From: Sedimentisphaerales bacterium
GTDB lineage: Bacteria; Planctomycetota; Phycisphaerae; Sedimentisphaerales; Anaerobacaceae
DNA length: 7,737 bases
Assembly (NCBI GenBank): GCA_016933985.1
Contig: JAFGTU010000313.1
Span: 1 to 7,737, forward strand
Direction of reading: 5' to 3'
Shown: positions 1-5,318 of the stretch, piece after piece
Layout of the letters: every line of letters starts with the position of its first letter
How positions within the stretch are numbered: position 1 is the first letter of the stretch
Notes under the pieces: model-generated
What the model saw: only the letters and a program-made list of their open reading frames with translations
The model's database searches: none
Told to the model about the DNA's origin: nothing
Translations under genes and position numbers: made by a program

Positions 1-1508
1 AGATGCTGGACGTGCTGGTGCAGGCCAATGAGGCAGGGCTGTACGAGGCGATTACCGATTGCGGGGCTGGGGGGCTGAGCAGCGCCGTAGGCGAGATGGG
101 GCAGGAACTCGGGGCGGAGGTAGATTTGGAGAAGGCGCCGCTGAAGTACGGGGGCTTGAACTATACCGAGATATGGATCAGCGAGGCGCAGGAGAGGATG
201 GTCGTAGCGGTCAAGCCGGAGAATCTTGCCGCGATACAGAAGATATTCGACGATGAGAACGTCGAATCGACGGTTGTGGGGAGATTCAGAGACGACAAGA
301 AGCTGATGTTGCGATATAACGGCCAACAGGTCGGCGAGCTGGATATGGAGTTTCTGCATGACGGCGTGCCGAAGTACTCGCGGAAGGCTGTTTGGGAGAG
401 GGCGAAGCTGAGCGAGCCGAGGCTGCCTGAGAAGGAGGACTATAACGAGGAGCTTGCAGCGATTCTTTCGTCGTACAACGTGGCAAGCAAGGAGTGGGTG
501 ATTCGTCAATACGATCATGAGGTCCAGGGCGGGTCGGTCGTCAAGCCGCTTACGGGTATCGACAACGATGGTCCGAGCGACGGGGCGGTTATACAGCCTA
601 AGCTCGGGTCGAGGCGGGGCCTTGCGATAAGCTGCGGGATGAATCCTGTGTATGGGGATATCGACCCTTACTGGATGGCGCTGGCTGGGATCGATGAGGC
701 GATACGGAATATAGTGTGCGTGGGCGGGAGGGTCGATAGGATCGCGCTTCTTGATAATTTCTGCTGGGGCGACTGCACGAGGCCAGAGACTTTTGGCCCG
801 TTGGTGCGGGCTTCGCAGGCCTGTTATGATGGGGCGATGGCGTTCGGGACGCCGTTTATTTCGGGCAAGGATTCGCTGAATAACGTCTTTGCCTGTGAGG
901 ACGGCAGGCGGATATCGATTCCTTCGACGCTGCTGATAAGCGCGATATCGATAGTTGATGATATCGGCAAGTGCGTTACGATGGATGCGAAGAAGGCGTC
1001 GAACGTGCTGTTTATTGTGGGGCTGACGGAGAACGAGCTTGGCGGGTCGCATTATTACAAGATCAAGGGCGAGCTTGGCGCGAACGTGCCGAAGCTGGAC
1101 CTGGCCATTGCGCCCAGGATCGCCGGCAGAATAGCCGAGGCGATAGCGGCGGGCTTAGTGGCGAGCTGCCACGATTGCTCGGAGGGCGGGCTTGCGGTAG
1201 CGCTGGCTGAGATGGCGTTTGCGGGGGGGCTTGGGATCGAGGCTGATTTGCGAGGATTGCCCAAGAGCAAGGACTGCCGGCGGATCGATGCGCAACTTTT
1301 CAGCGAGTCGAACAGCCGGTACATTGTGGAAGTCGAGCCAGAGAATTACAATGCCTTCGCGAAGCTGATGCTGAATCTACCATTCGGGCAGATCGGGAAA
1401 GTGACTGAAGGTAAAAAACTCGTGATAAAATCAGAGGACGGCAAAAGAGTTATCGAAGCGGATATAGAGTCGTTGAAGAAGGCGTGGCAAAGGACATTTG
1501 ACTGGTAA
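1..1508 (+). CDS. purL: Phosphoribosylformylglycinamidine synthase subunit PurL, C-terminal part (5' end outside window)
   Basis: This is the large synthetase subunit of FGAM synthase. It converts FGAR, ATP and glutamine-derived ammonia to FGAM in cytoplasmic purine synthesis. The reading frame enters from the left edge; the Met at base 3 is internal, since family homology starts mid-protein. About 501 residues are visible, roughly the last two thirds of a 720-750-residue small-type PurL, although some lineages have longer forms. Visible motifs, numbered from the base-3 Met, are CGAGGLSSAVGEMG (20-33), SEAQERM (60-66), ASKEW (161-165), EAIRNIVCVGG (232-242), DNFCWGD (251-257), SGKDSLNN (287-294), HDCSEGGLAVALAEMAF (390-406) and LFSESNSRY (432-440). 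These are the AIRS/PurM-like ATP-binding and dimer motifs of the second half-domain. No glutaminase domain follows; that activity is in purQ, 18 bases downstream, so the two are probably cotranscribed. The frame is intact to a TAA stop. Confidence 0.96.
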   Translation, partial: MLDVLVQANEAGLYEAITDCGAGGLSSAVGEMGQELGAEVDLEKAPLKYGGLNYTEIWISEAQERMVVAVKPENLAAIQKIFDDENVESTVVGRFRDDKKLMLRYNGQQVGELDMEFLHDGVPKYSRKAVWERAKLSEPRLPEKEDYNEELAAILSSYNVASKEWVIRQYDHEVQGGSVVKPLTGIDNDGPSDGAVIQPKLGSRRGLAISCGMNPVYGDIDPYWMALAGIDEAIRNIVCVGGRVDRIALLDNFCWGDCTRPETFGPLVRASQACYDGAMAFGTPFISGKDSLNNVFACEDGRRISIPSTLLISAISIVDDIGKCVTMDAKKASNVLFIVGLTENELGGSHYYKIKGELGANVPKLDLAIAPRIAGRIAEAIAAGLVASCHDCSEGGLAVALAEMAFAGGLGIEADLRGLPKSKDCRRIDAQLFSESNSRYIVEVEPENYNAFAKLMLNLPFGQIGKVTEGKKLVIKSEDGKRVIEADIESLKKAWQRTFDW

Positions 1509-1526
1509 CATAGTGAAAGAGAGAAG

Positions 1527-2390
1527 ATGGCAGAAGTAAGAGCGATAGTATTGCGAGCGGCGGGGATAAATTGCGATATGGAGACGGAGTATGCGCTGGA
1601 GTCGGCCGGGGCGGAGGCTCGGCGGGTGCATATCAACAGGATAATCGGGGATAAGGGGATGCTGGATGATTTCCAGATAATCGTTTTTCCTGGGGGCTTT
1701 AGCTACGGGGACGACGTTGCGGCGGGCAAGATTCTGGCTAATCAGGTTGTGCATCACCTCAGCGAGGCCGTTCGGAGGTTTATCGATAATGGGAAATTAG
1801 TGCTTGGGATATGCAACGGCTTCCAGGCGCTTGTCAAGGCGGGTATTCTTCCGGGCGACCATAAAGAATCAGGCACGGCCCCAGGGGCCGGGGAGGGCAC
1901 ATCCCCACGGGACAGGAAGGACACAGAGGAAGAAAAGCCGTTGAAGGCCGACAGTCAGGCTGTTACTATCACGTACAATGACAGCGGGAAGTTCGAGGAC
2001 AGGTGGGTTTATCTGGCGCCTCAGAGCGAGCGGTGCGTCTTTATCGAGCGGGGCAGGCAGATCTACCTGCCGATAGCGCACGGGGAGGGCAAGGTTGTCG
2101 CCAAAGACGAGGTGACTTTGGCGGAGCTCAAGTCTGAGGGCCGGATTGCGTTCAAGTACGTTGATAAGGACGGGCAGGAGGGCGAGTATCCGGTTAATCC
2201 GAACGGGTCAATCGAGTCGATAGCGGGGCTTACGGACGACACCGGCAGGGTACTGGGGCTTATGCCTCATCCGGAGAGATTTGTGCGGGCGACTCAGCAT
2301 CCTCGGTGGACGCGGAGTGAAGAGGGCGCCGATCCCGATGGGATGACGATCTTCAACAATGCCGTCAAGTACGTGCGGGAGAATCTGTGA
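1527..2390 (+). CDS. purQ: Phosphoribosylformylglycinamidine synthase glutaminase subunit PurQ
   Basis: This class I glutamine amidotransferase hydrolyses glutamine and passes ammonia to PurL in purine synthesis. The 287-residue product has the N-terminal motif AAGINCDMETEYA, the oxyanion-strand motif FPGGFSYGDDVAAG (54-67), the nucleophile elbow LGICNGFQ (93-100) with Cys96, and the triad partners His248 and Glu250 in MPHPERF. Asn-Asp-Ser-Gly and IAHGEGK motifs are also present. The ATG start lies 18 bases after the purL stop, behind a purine-rich AGAGAGAAG with a weak ribosome-binding match. The protein is longer than the roughly 227-residue Bacillus-type PurQ. Part of the excess is a Gly/Pro/Glu/Lys-rich stretch at about residues 111-142, between LPG and the QAVTITYNDSG strand, which looks inserted. 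The catalytic residues are unaffected, so the enzyme is probably active. Confidence 0.95.
   Translation: MAEVRAIVLRAAGINCDMETEYALESAGAEARRVHINRIIGDKGMLDDFQIIVFPGGFSYGDDVAAGKILANQVVHHLSEAVRRFIDNGKLVLGICNGFQALVKAGILPGDHKESGTAPGAGEGTSPRDRKDTEEEKPLKADSQAVTITYNDSGKFEDRWVYLAPQSERCVFIERGRQIYLPIAHGEGKVVAKDEVTLAELKSEGRIAFKYVDKDGQEGEYPVNPNGSIESIAGLTDDTGRVLGLMPHPERFVRATQHPRWTRSEEGADPDGMTIFNNAVKYVRENL
1857..1950 (+). repeat. Low-complexity in-frame insertion within purQ, with two adjacent inverted repeats
   Basis: Within purQ this stretch encodes about 30 residues that do not look like conserved PurQ sequence. Its DNA holds a 13-base palindrome, GGCCCC-A-GGGGCC, at 1877-1889. An adjoining GGGGA (1890-1894) pairs with TCCCC (1902-1906). 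A purine-rich GGACACAGAGGAAG run follows. Two back-to-back inverted repeats plus a short purine repeat resemble a small dispersed repeat that entered the gene in frame. The insertion is inferred from comparison with remembered PurQ sequences, and its exact ends are uncertain. Confidence 0.4.
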
Positions 2391-2401
2391 GGAGAATCTC
2401 G

Positions 2402-2451
2402 GCGCATCGGTTCTATGCCGAATTTTGGTCCTGGGCATCCCCGATGTGCGC
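2402..2451. terminator. Nested inverted repeat in the convergent purQ / aldo-keto reductase gap
   Basis: The outer arms are GCGCATCGG (2402-2410) and CCGATGTGCGC (2441-2451), which pair over 9 bp with a two-base bulge. The inner arms are ATGCC (2415-2419) and GGCAT (2434-2438), enclosing a 14-base loop. It begins 11 bases after the purQ stop, in the 108-base gap between two converging genes. A role as a shared terminator or 3'-end stabiliser fits. No clear U tract follows on either strand, so classical intrinsic termination is not assured. Confidence 0.45.
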
Positions 2452-2498
2452 TTGAGGTTGCTACTCTGGGCTCGGTTTCTGGCTGGAGCGCACCGCGC

Positions 2499-3668
2499 TT
2501 AGACGGATTCCCAATCGCGGAGCCATGTGTATTGGCGGGGCAGGCCGGCCCATCGTTCTTCGGTGATACTATCGAGCCATTGTCTGTCGGCGGCAGTCTG
2601 TCCGAGCGGGCGCGTGTAAGAGGCGCGTGCGGCATTTTCGACTTCATAGATGGTCGATAGGCCGGGTATTACGCTGGTGATTGAGTCGTTGAGGTTGAGG
2701 ATGGACTGGATCGTAAGCCTTGCCAAGTCGTTATCTTCTTTGGCGCCGACTCCCATTTTGACTTTGCCGTGGCTCTTAAAGAGGCTGCCGCCGAAGAATG
2801 GCTTTATCGTTATCAGGCCGACGTTGTGGTCTCGCAGCGACTTGAAGACGCTTTCTTGGTCGGGTCCGTATTTGTTATCGACTTCCTCAATATTGTCCTT
2901 TGTCGCCGGCTTGGTCTTTTCCTTAGTTTTTGCGGTGCAGGGGAAGATGAACATTTCGATTTGGAGGTACTTCTCGATGACGTGCTGTGCCCAGGGGCGG
3001 CTGTGAGAGGACATGCCTAAGTGTCTCGCTTTGCCCTGCTTATGGAGTTTGTCGAATGCTTCGATAACGGCTTCGACGTCGGCGTCGGTATTGGTTCCAT
3101 CCATTTTAGCCTGTACTCGCCAGATATCGAGGTAATCTGTGCCGAAATGTCGCAGGCATTCTTCGACGTTATGGATTTGCGATTTGACGTTACAGTATTC
3201 ATCACGTCGCGGGCAGAGCTTGGAGTCGTCGGCTCCGACTATCATCTTTTCCCGTCTTCCCTTCATAGCGGCGCCGTAGCATAGACATTCCTCTGCGCCG
3301 GTGATGTCGAGATAGTTCATACCGGCGTCGATGGCGGCGGAGACTACATCCGTGCGGTTTTTGGCGACATCCTGTGGGACTTCCTCATTGGCGAATTTTC
3401 CCCACCACCATCCGTCGGTTCTTTCTCTCCAGGGCGCTCTCCAGTGCCCGCCGAGGCTGACTTCGGAGATTAGGAGATTTGTCTTGCCGAGCCTGCGGTA
3501 GCCCATTTTCGGATTGTAATTCAGTATCTTCGGCGCATCCGGCTGTCTTTCGGCGGGTGTTTTGACGGCAGCGGGCGTCCTGCTCGGCAGTGCGCCAGCA
3601 ACGGTGGCGGCTGCGGCAATTGAAGTGTCGCGGAGGAAGGTTCGTCTGGACAGATCAGGGTGTTGCAT
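2499..3668 (-). CDS. Tat-exported aldo/keto reductase family protein
   Basis: The 389-residue product starts at an ATG at 3668, chosen because AAGGAG lies 7 bases upstream; a longer frame to 3770 lacks such a site. Residues 6-13 give a twin-arginine signal, LSRRTFLR, followed by an Ala-rich hydrophobic stretch (17-26), so export by Tat is likely. The aldo/keto reductase TIM barrel starts at YRRLGKTNLLISEVSLGG (57-74) and continues through NYLDITGAEECLCYG (118-132), the helix CLRHFGTDYLDIW (171-183), GKARHLGMSSH (212-222) and VGLITIKPFFGG (283-294). Asp121 and Tyr131 match the usual catalytic Asp and Tyr. By my alignment the catalytic Lys position is Asp147 and the His position is Gln186, so normal NAD(P)H-dependent carbonyl reduction is doubtful. 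The substrate is unknown. The gene stands alone and converges on purQ. Confidence 0.85.
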   Translation of the reverse strand: MQHPDLSRRTFLRDTSIAAAATVAGALPSRTPAAVKTPAERQPDAPKILNYNPKMGYRRLGKTNLLISEVSLGGHWRAPWRERTDGWWWGKFANEEVPQDVAKNRTDVVSAAIDAGMNYLDITGAEECLCYGAAMKGRREKMIVGADDSKLCPRRDEYCNVKSQIHNVEECLRHFGTDYLDIWRVQAKMDGTNTDADVEAVIEAFDKLHKQGKARHLGMSSHSRPWAQHVIEKYLQIEMFIFPCTAKTKEKTKPATKDNIEEVDNKYGPDQESVFKSLRDHNVGLITIKPFFGGSLFKSHGKVKMGVGAKEDNDLARLTIQSILNLNDSITSVIPGLSTIYEVENAARASYTRPLGQTAADRQWLDSITEERWAGLPRQYTWLRDWESV

Positions 3669-3702
3669 AGTTGTTCTCCTTTCGAGACACATCTGCGTGA
3701 GC

Positions 3703-3740
3703 CGTCTTCTTGTCGACGGGGCCGGGCATTGCCGAAGACG
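3703..3740 (-). other. Inverted repeat in the leader of the aldo/keto reductase gene
   Basis: CGTCTTC (3703-3709) and GAAGACG (3734-3740) form a perfect 7-bp inverted repeat around a GC-rich 24-base centre. It lies 34 bases upstream of the ATG at 3668. It could be a leader hairpin or an operator. A TTGACT hexamer further upstream (3765-3770, minus strand) has no matching -10 box, so I cannot place the promoter. Confidence 0.3.
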
Positions 3741-3868
3741 TGCAGCCTGTCTGAGACCCATGATAGTCAAATTGGCGGGGCCTTTCCAGAGGGTATTTCG
3801 TTTTTTCTGAGTTTTCAGTCTGTTAGGGATCCTCAGTGCGGGGTGTGTGGAGACAGGGGAACCGTACA

Positions 3869-3890
3869 GGGGCGGGTTGGGAGGGGGGGG
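3869..3890 (+). other. G-quadruplex motif downstream of the STAS gene
   Basis: The plus strand has four closely spaced guanine runs: GGGG (3869-3872), GGG (3874-3876), GGG (3879-3881) and an eight-G run (3883-3890), with loops of 1, 2 and 1 bases. This satisfies the usual intramolecular quadruplex pattern, and very short loops favour stability. It ends 16 bases beyond the stop codon of the minus-strand STAS gene, with the G-rich strand acting as template for that gene. Polymerase stalling or 3'-end formation is possible. It could instead be composition only. Confidence 0.6.
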
Positions 3891-3906
3891 CGAGTTTTGG
3901 TGTGCG

Positions 3907-4245
3907 TCAGTTCAGGCGGTGAACGGCTGCTGCTGCGGCGGGCATGTCCTGAACAAACTCGAAGACGTCTTCGAGGCCTGCCACATTGAAAACGCACCTG
4001 GTAATGAACGAGACATTGCAGAGAATCAGGCGACGTCCCCTCTCGACGAGCAGGGCCCTGAGTATGAGAAGATTGCTGAGGCTCGATGATGTAATTGCCT
4101 CAACGCCGGAGAAGTCAATTATTACGTCACAGTCGGGTTTTTCGCCGATAATCTCATTGACGGCTCTAAGCTCATCGGCGATCTGGATCTCTTTGGAGGG
4201 CAGATCGACGACTATGAGATTTTCCGGGGGATGATGAATAGTCAT
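3907..4245 (-). CDS. Single-domain STAS protein (anti-sigma-factor-antagonist-like)
   Basis: This 112-residue protein consists of one STAS domain. The start at 4245 is preferred because AAGGA lies 5 bases upstream; the frame continues to 4362 without a comparable site. The core is a strand and loop VIIDFSGVEAITSSSLSNLL (41-60), then helix ILRALLVERG, strand RRLILCNV, and the terminal helix GLEDVFEFVQDMPAAAAA. In SpoIIAA/RsbV-type antagonists the loop reads D-S-S-G, with the first Ser phosphorylated by an anti-sigma kinase. Here it reads T-S-S-S, so Ser53 is the likely equivalent, with Thr in place of the Asp. No kinase, phosphatase or sigma factor gene is adjacent, so its partner must be encoded elsewhere. 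It may act in a partner-switching pathway, but its target cannot be inferred. Confidence 0.85.
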   Translation of the reverse strand: MTIHHPPENLIVVDLPSKEIQIADELRAVNEIIGEKPDCDVIIDFSGVEAITSSSLSNLLILRALLVERGRRLILCNVSFITRCVFNVAGLEDVFEFVQDMPAAAAAVHRLN

Positions 4246-4276
4246 TTTTATCCTTTTTGTTTTGAGCGAAATAATT

Positions 4277-4282
4277 AGTATA
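4277..4282 (-). promoter_or_regulatory. Possible -10 box for the STAS gene
   Basis: TATACT on the minus strand sits in an AT-rich stretch 32 bases upstream of the STAS ATG at 4245. This would give a leader of about 25 bases that includes the AAGGA site. There is no convincing -35 hexamer at 16-18 bases; a TTCCGA occurs at 15. The placement is tentative. Confidence 0.3.
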
Positions 4283-4338
4283 TTTTCAGCAGTGGTATCG
4301 GAATACGTGCGGGCCTGATTGAGCGGAAAAATTGGGCC

Positions 4339-4524
4339 TATAGGTACAAATTCCGCGGGCAAGAGGTCGTTGCCTTTGTGGTCCTGCGAAGGTTAAGCCA
4401 TGGCCCAGCCATAATGTGGCGTGTTTGGCCATTTGGTCGAACGGAATCGGAAGGGTTGGTTTCAGGATGGTTTTGCGGGCGAGGGCCGTAAATGACATTT
4501 TTCCGGGGTGTTATCGGTACAAAT
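4339..4524. repeat. Structured block bounded by 13-base near-identical direct repeats
   Basis: TATAGGTACAAAT (4339-4351) and TATCGGTACAAAT (4512-4524) are direct repeats with one mismatch. Between them lie several inverted repeats: ATTCCG (4350-4355) with CGGAAT (4442-4447); GGCAA (4358-4362) with TTGCC (4370-4374); ATGGCC (4400-4405) with GGCCAT (4427-4432); and, nested inside the last, GCCA (4408-4411) with TGGC (4417-4420). Together they form a closed multi-branched fold. CGGAA (4448-4452) can also pair with TTCCG (4501-4505). It could be an unrecognised structured RNA or a miniature repeat element. I recognise no known riboswitch consensus. Confidence 0.4.
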
Positions 4525-4579
4525 AGACTGTCAGGTGAGTGACGGTTAAGTTGCGGCTATATCGGGTCGATACATTGTG

Positions 4580-4603
4580 CTGTGAAGAATTATTGCTTCA
4601 CAG
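4580..4603. promoter_or_regulatory. 8-bp palindrome upstream of the prepilin promoter
   Basis: CTGTGAAG (4580-4587) and CTTCACAG (4596-4603) are perfect inverted repeats with an 8-base AT-rich spacer. The palindrome ends 18 bases upstream of the putative -35 box of the prepilin gene. If that promoter is used, the palindrome is not transcribed with the gene, so an operator or activator site is more likely than an RNA hairpin. The spacing between the TGTGA and TCACA half-sites is 12 bases, not the 6 of a CRP site. Confidence 0.45.
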
Positions 4604-4621
4604 GGGGCGTTAACGAGAGAA

Positions 4622-4650
4622 TTGATATCGGCCGGATGCTGAGATATAAA
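4622..4650 (+). promoter_or_regulatory. Sigma70-type promoter of the prepilin gene
   Basis: TTGATA (4622-4627) and TATAAA (4645-4650) are separated by exactly 17 bases, and each matches five of six consensus positions. Transcription would begin near 4657, only about 7 bases before the GTG start at 4664. The GAGGG resembling a ribosome-binding site (4651-4655) would then lie outside the transcript, giving a nearly leaderless mRNA. Confidence 0.5.
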
Positions 4651-4663
4651 GAGGGCTAAAAAA

Positions 4664-5095
4664 GTGAAAGCTGAAAGAGGTTTTACATTAGTAGAGATTC
4701 TTGTCGTAGTGGTCATCCTCGGCATCCTCGGCGCGATAGTCATTCCTCAGTTCAAGCCTGCGGCAACGGAGGCCAAGACTTCCCGGCTTTGTTCTGATTT
4801 GCAGGTAATGCGTGTTCAGATCGGCCTATACAAGATTCAGCATAACGACAGCCTGCCCGGCACTGCCGTGGGTGTAGGCTTTGAGGATGCGATGACACAG
4901 AAGACGGACAAGAGCGGTGCACTGGATGCGAGCGGTGCTTATGGGCCTTATATTCCAAGGATTCCGACAAATCCGTTTAATGATCTTGGCACAGTGGAGA
5001 TCGATGGGGTCCTTGGCGGTGGGACGCATGGGTGGCACTACAGCACGACAACGGGAAGATTCAACGCCGACACAGACGACCACGTTAGTCTATAG
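4664..5095 (+). CDS. Type II secretion / pseudopilin-like prepilin
   Basis: The 143-residue product begins with MKAERGFTLVEILVVVVILG, a textbook class III prepilin leader. Cleavage by PilD-type prepilin peptidase would fall after Gly6, exposing a methylatable Phe7, with the conserved Glu at +5 (Glu11). The hydrophobic helix runs to about residue 27 (AIVIPQF). The globular part resembles GspG-like pseudopilins: TEAKTSRLCSDLQVMRVQI, then GPYIPRIPTNPFND, then GWHYSTTTGRFNADTDD near the C terminus. The GTG start at 4664 is the one that gives the canonical short leader. No secretion ATPase, platform protein or other pilin gene is adjacent, so it is a free-standing prepilin whose machinery is elsewhere. 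Its role, whether a secretion pseudopilus or a minor surface fibre, is undetermined. Confidence 0.9.
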   Translation: MKAERGFTLVEILVVVVILGILGAIVIPQFKPAATEAKTSRLCSDLQVMRVQIGLYKIQHNDSLPGTAVGVGFEDAMTQKTDKSGALDASGAYGPYIPRIPTNPFNDLGTVEIDGVLGGGTHGWHYSTTTGRFNADTDDHVSL

Positions 5096-5152
5096 GCGTG
5101 AAGTCAGGGGAGCGAACACTAAATCTGCAGGATTCAGTTCAATCGATCCAAG

Positions 5153-5207
5153 ATAGGGCTGAGGCTGCAGAGGAGTGAGAGGAGAGAGGAAAATGCCCCA
5201 GCCCTAT
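5153..5207. terminator. Perfect 9-bp inverted repeat in the prepilin / PEP-CTERM convergent gap
   Basis: ATAGGGCTG (5153-5161) pairs with CAGCCCTAT (5199-5207), and the stem can be extended by two G-C pairs past a bulged A. The 37-base loop is mostly a purine-rich GAG/AGG stretch. It starts 57 bases after the prepilin stop and ends 111 bases before the convergent PEP-CTERM stop. A bidirectional terminator is the simplest reading, though no U tract follows and the loop is long. Confidence 0.4.
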
Positions 5208-5318
5208 ACTCGGTTTCAAGTATTATACGATTTGACGATGACGGCAGTTCGCGGTAAAAGGGAGCGAAATGGCTGAGGCCGGGCCTGTGCGGCACGTCGA
5301 AGATGCGGCCTGTCTTGT

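Larger units (their letters stand above)
4246..4663. other. Divergent intergenic region between the STAS and prepilin genes
   Basis: This 418-base non-coding region separates two divergently transcribed genes. It holds a possible STAS promoter near 4277-4305, a cluster of inverted repeats bounded by direct repeats (4339-4524), an 8-bp palindrome (4580-4603), and the prepilin promoter (4622-4650). A 70-codon minus-strand open frame at 4286-4498 has no ribosome-binding site and no recognisable features, and is not called. Confidence 0.6.

Noticed and set aside
2415..2660. 81-codon plus-strand frame after purQ
   Set aside because: It starts within the terminator-like repeat and runs antisense to the conserved C terminus of the aldo/keto reductase, with no ribosome-binding site.
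3765..3770. TTGACT as the -35 box of the aldo/keto reductase gene
   Set aside because: No -10-like hexamer occurs 16-18 bases downstream on the minus strand.
3669..3770. N-terminally extended aldo/keto reductase starting at 3770
   Set aside because: The extension would bury the Tat signal 34 residues inside the protein. The ATG at 3668 has an AAGGAG site at the right distance and puts the twin-arginine motif at the N terminus.
4580..4603. CRP/FNR-type binding site suggested by TGTGA and TCACA half-sites
   Set aside because: The half-sites are separated by 12 bases instead of the 6 required for CRP, so only a generic palindrome is claimed.
5193..5276. 27-codon plus-strand frame preceded by GGAG and AGAGG purine runs
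   Set aside because: The ribosome-binding match comes from a generally purine-rich loop. The peptide has no recognisable features, and its codons 2-5 form an arm of the 9-bp inverted repeat, which explains the sequence better.
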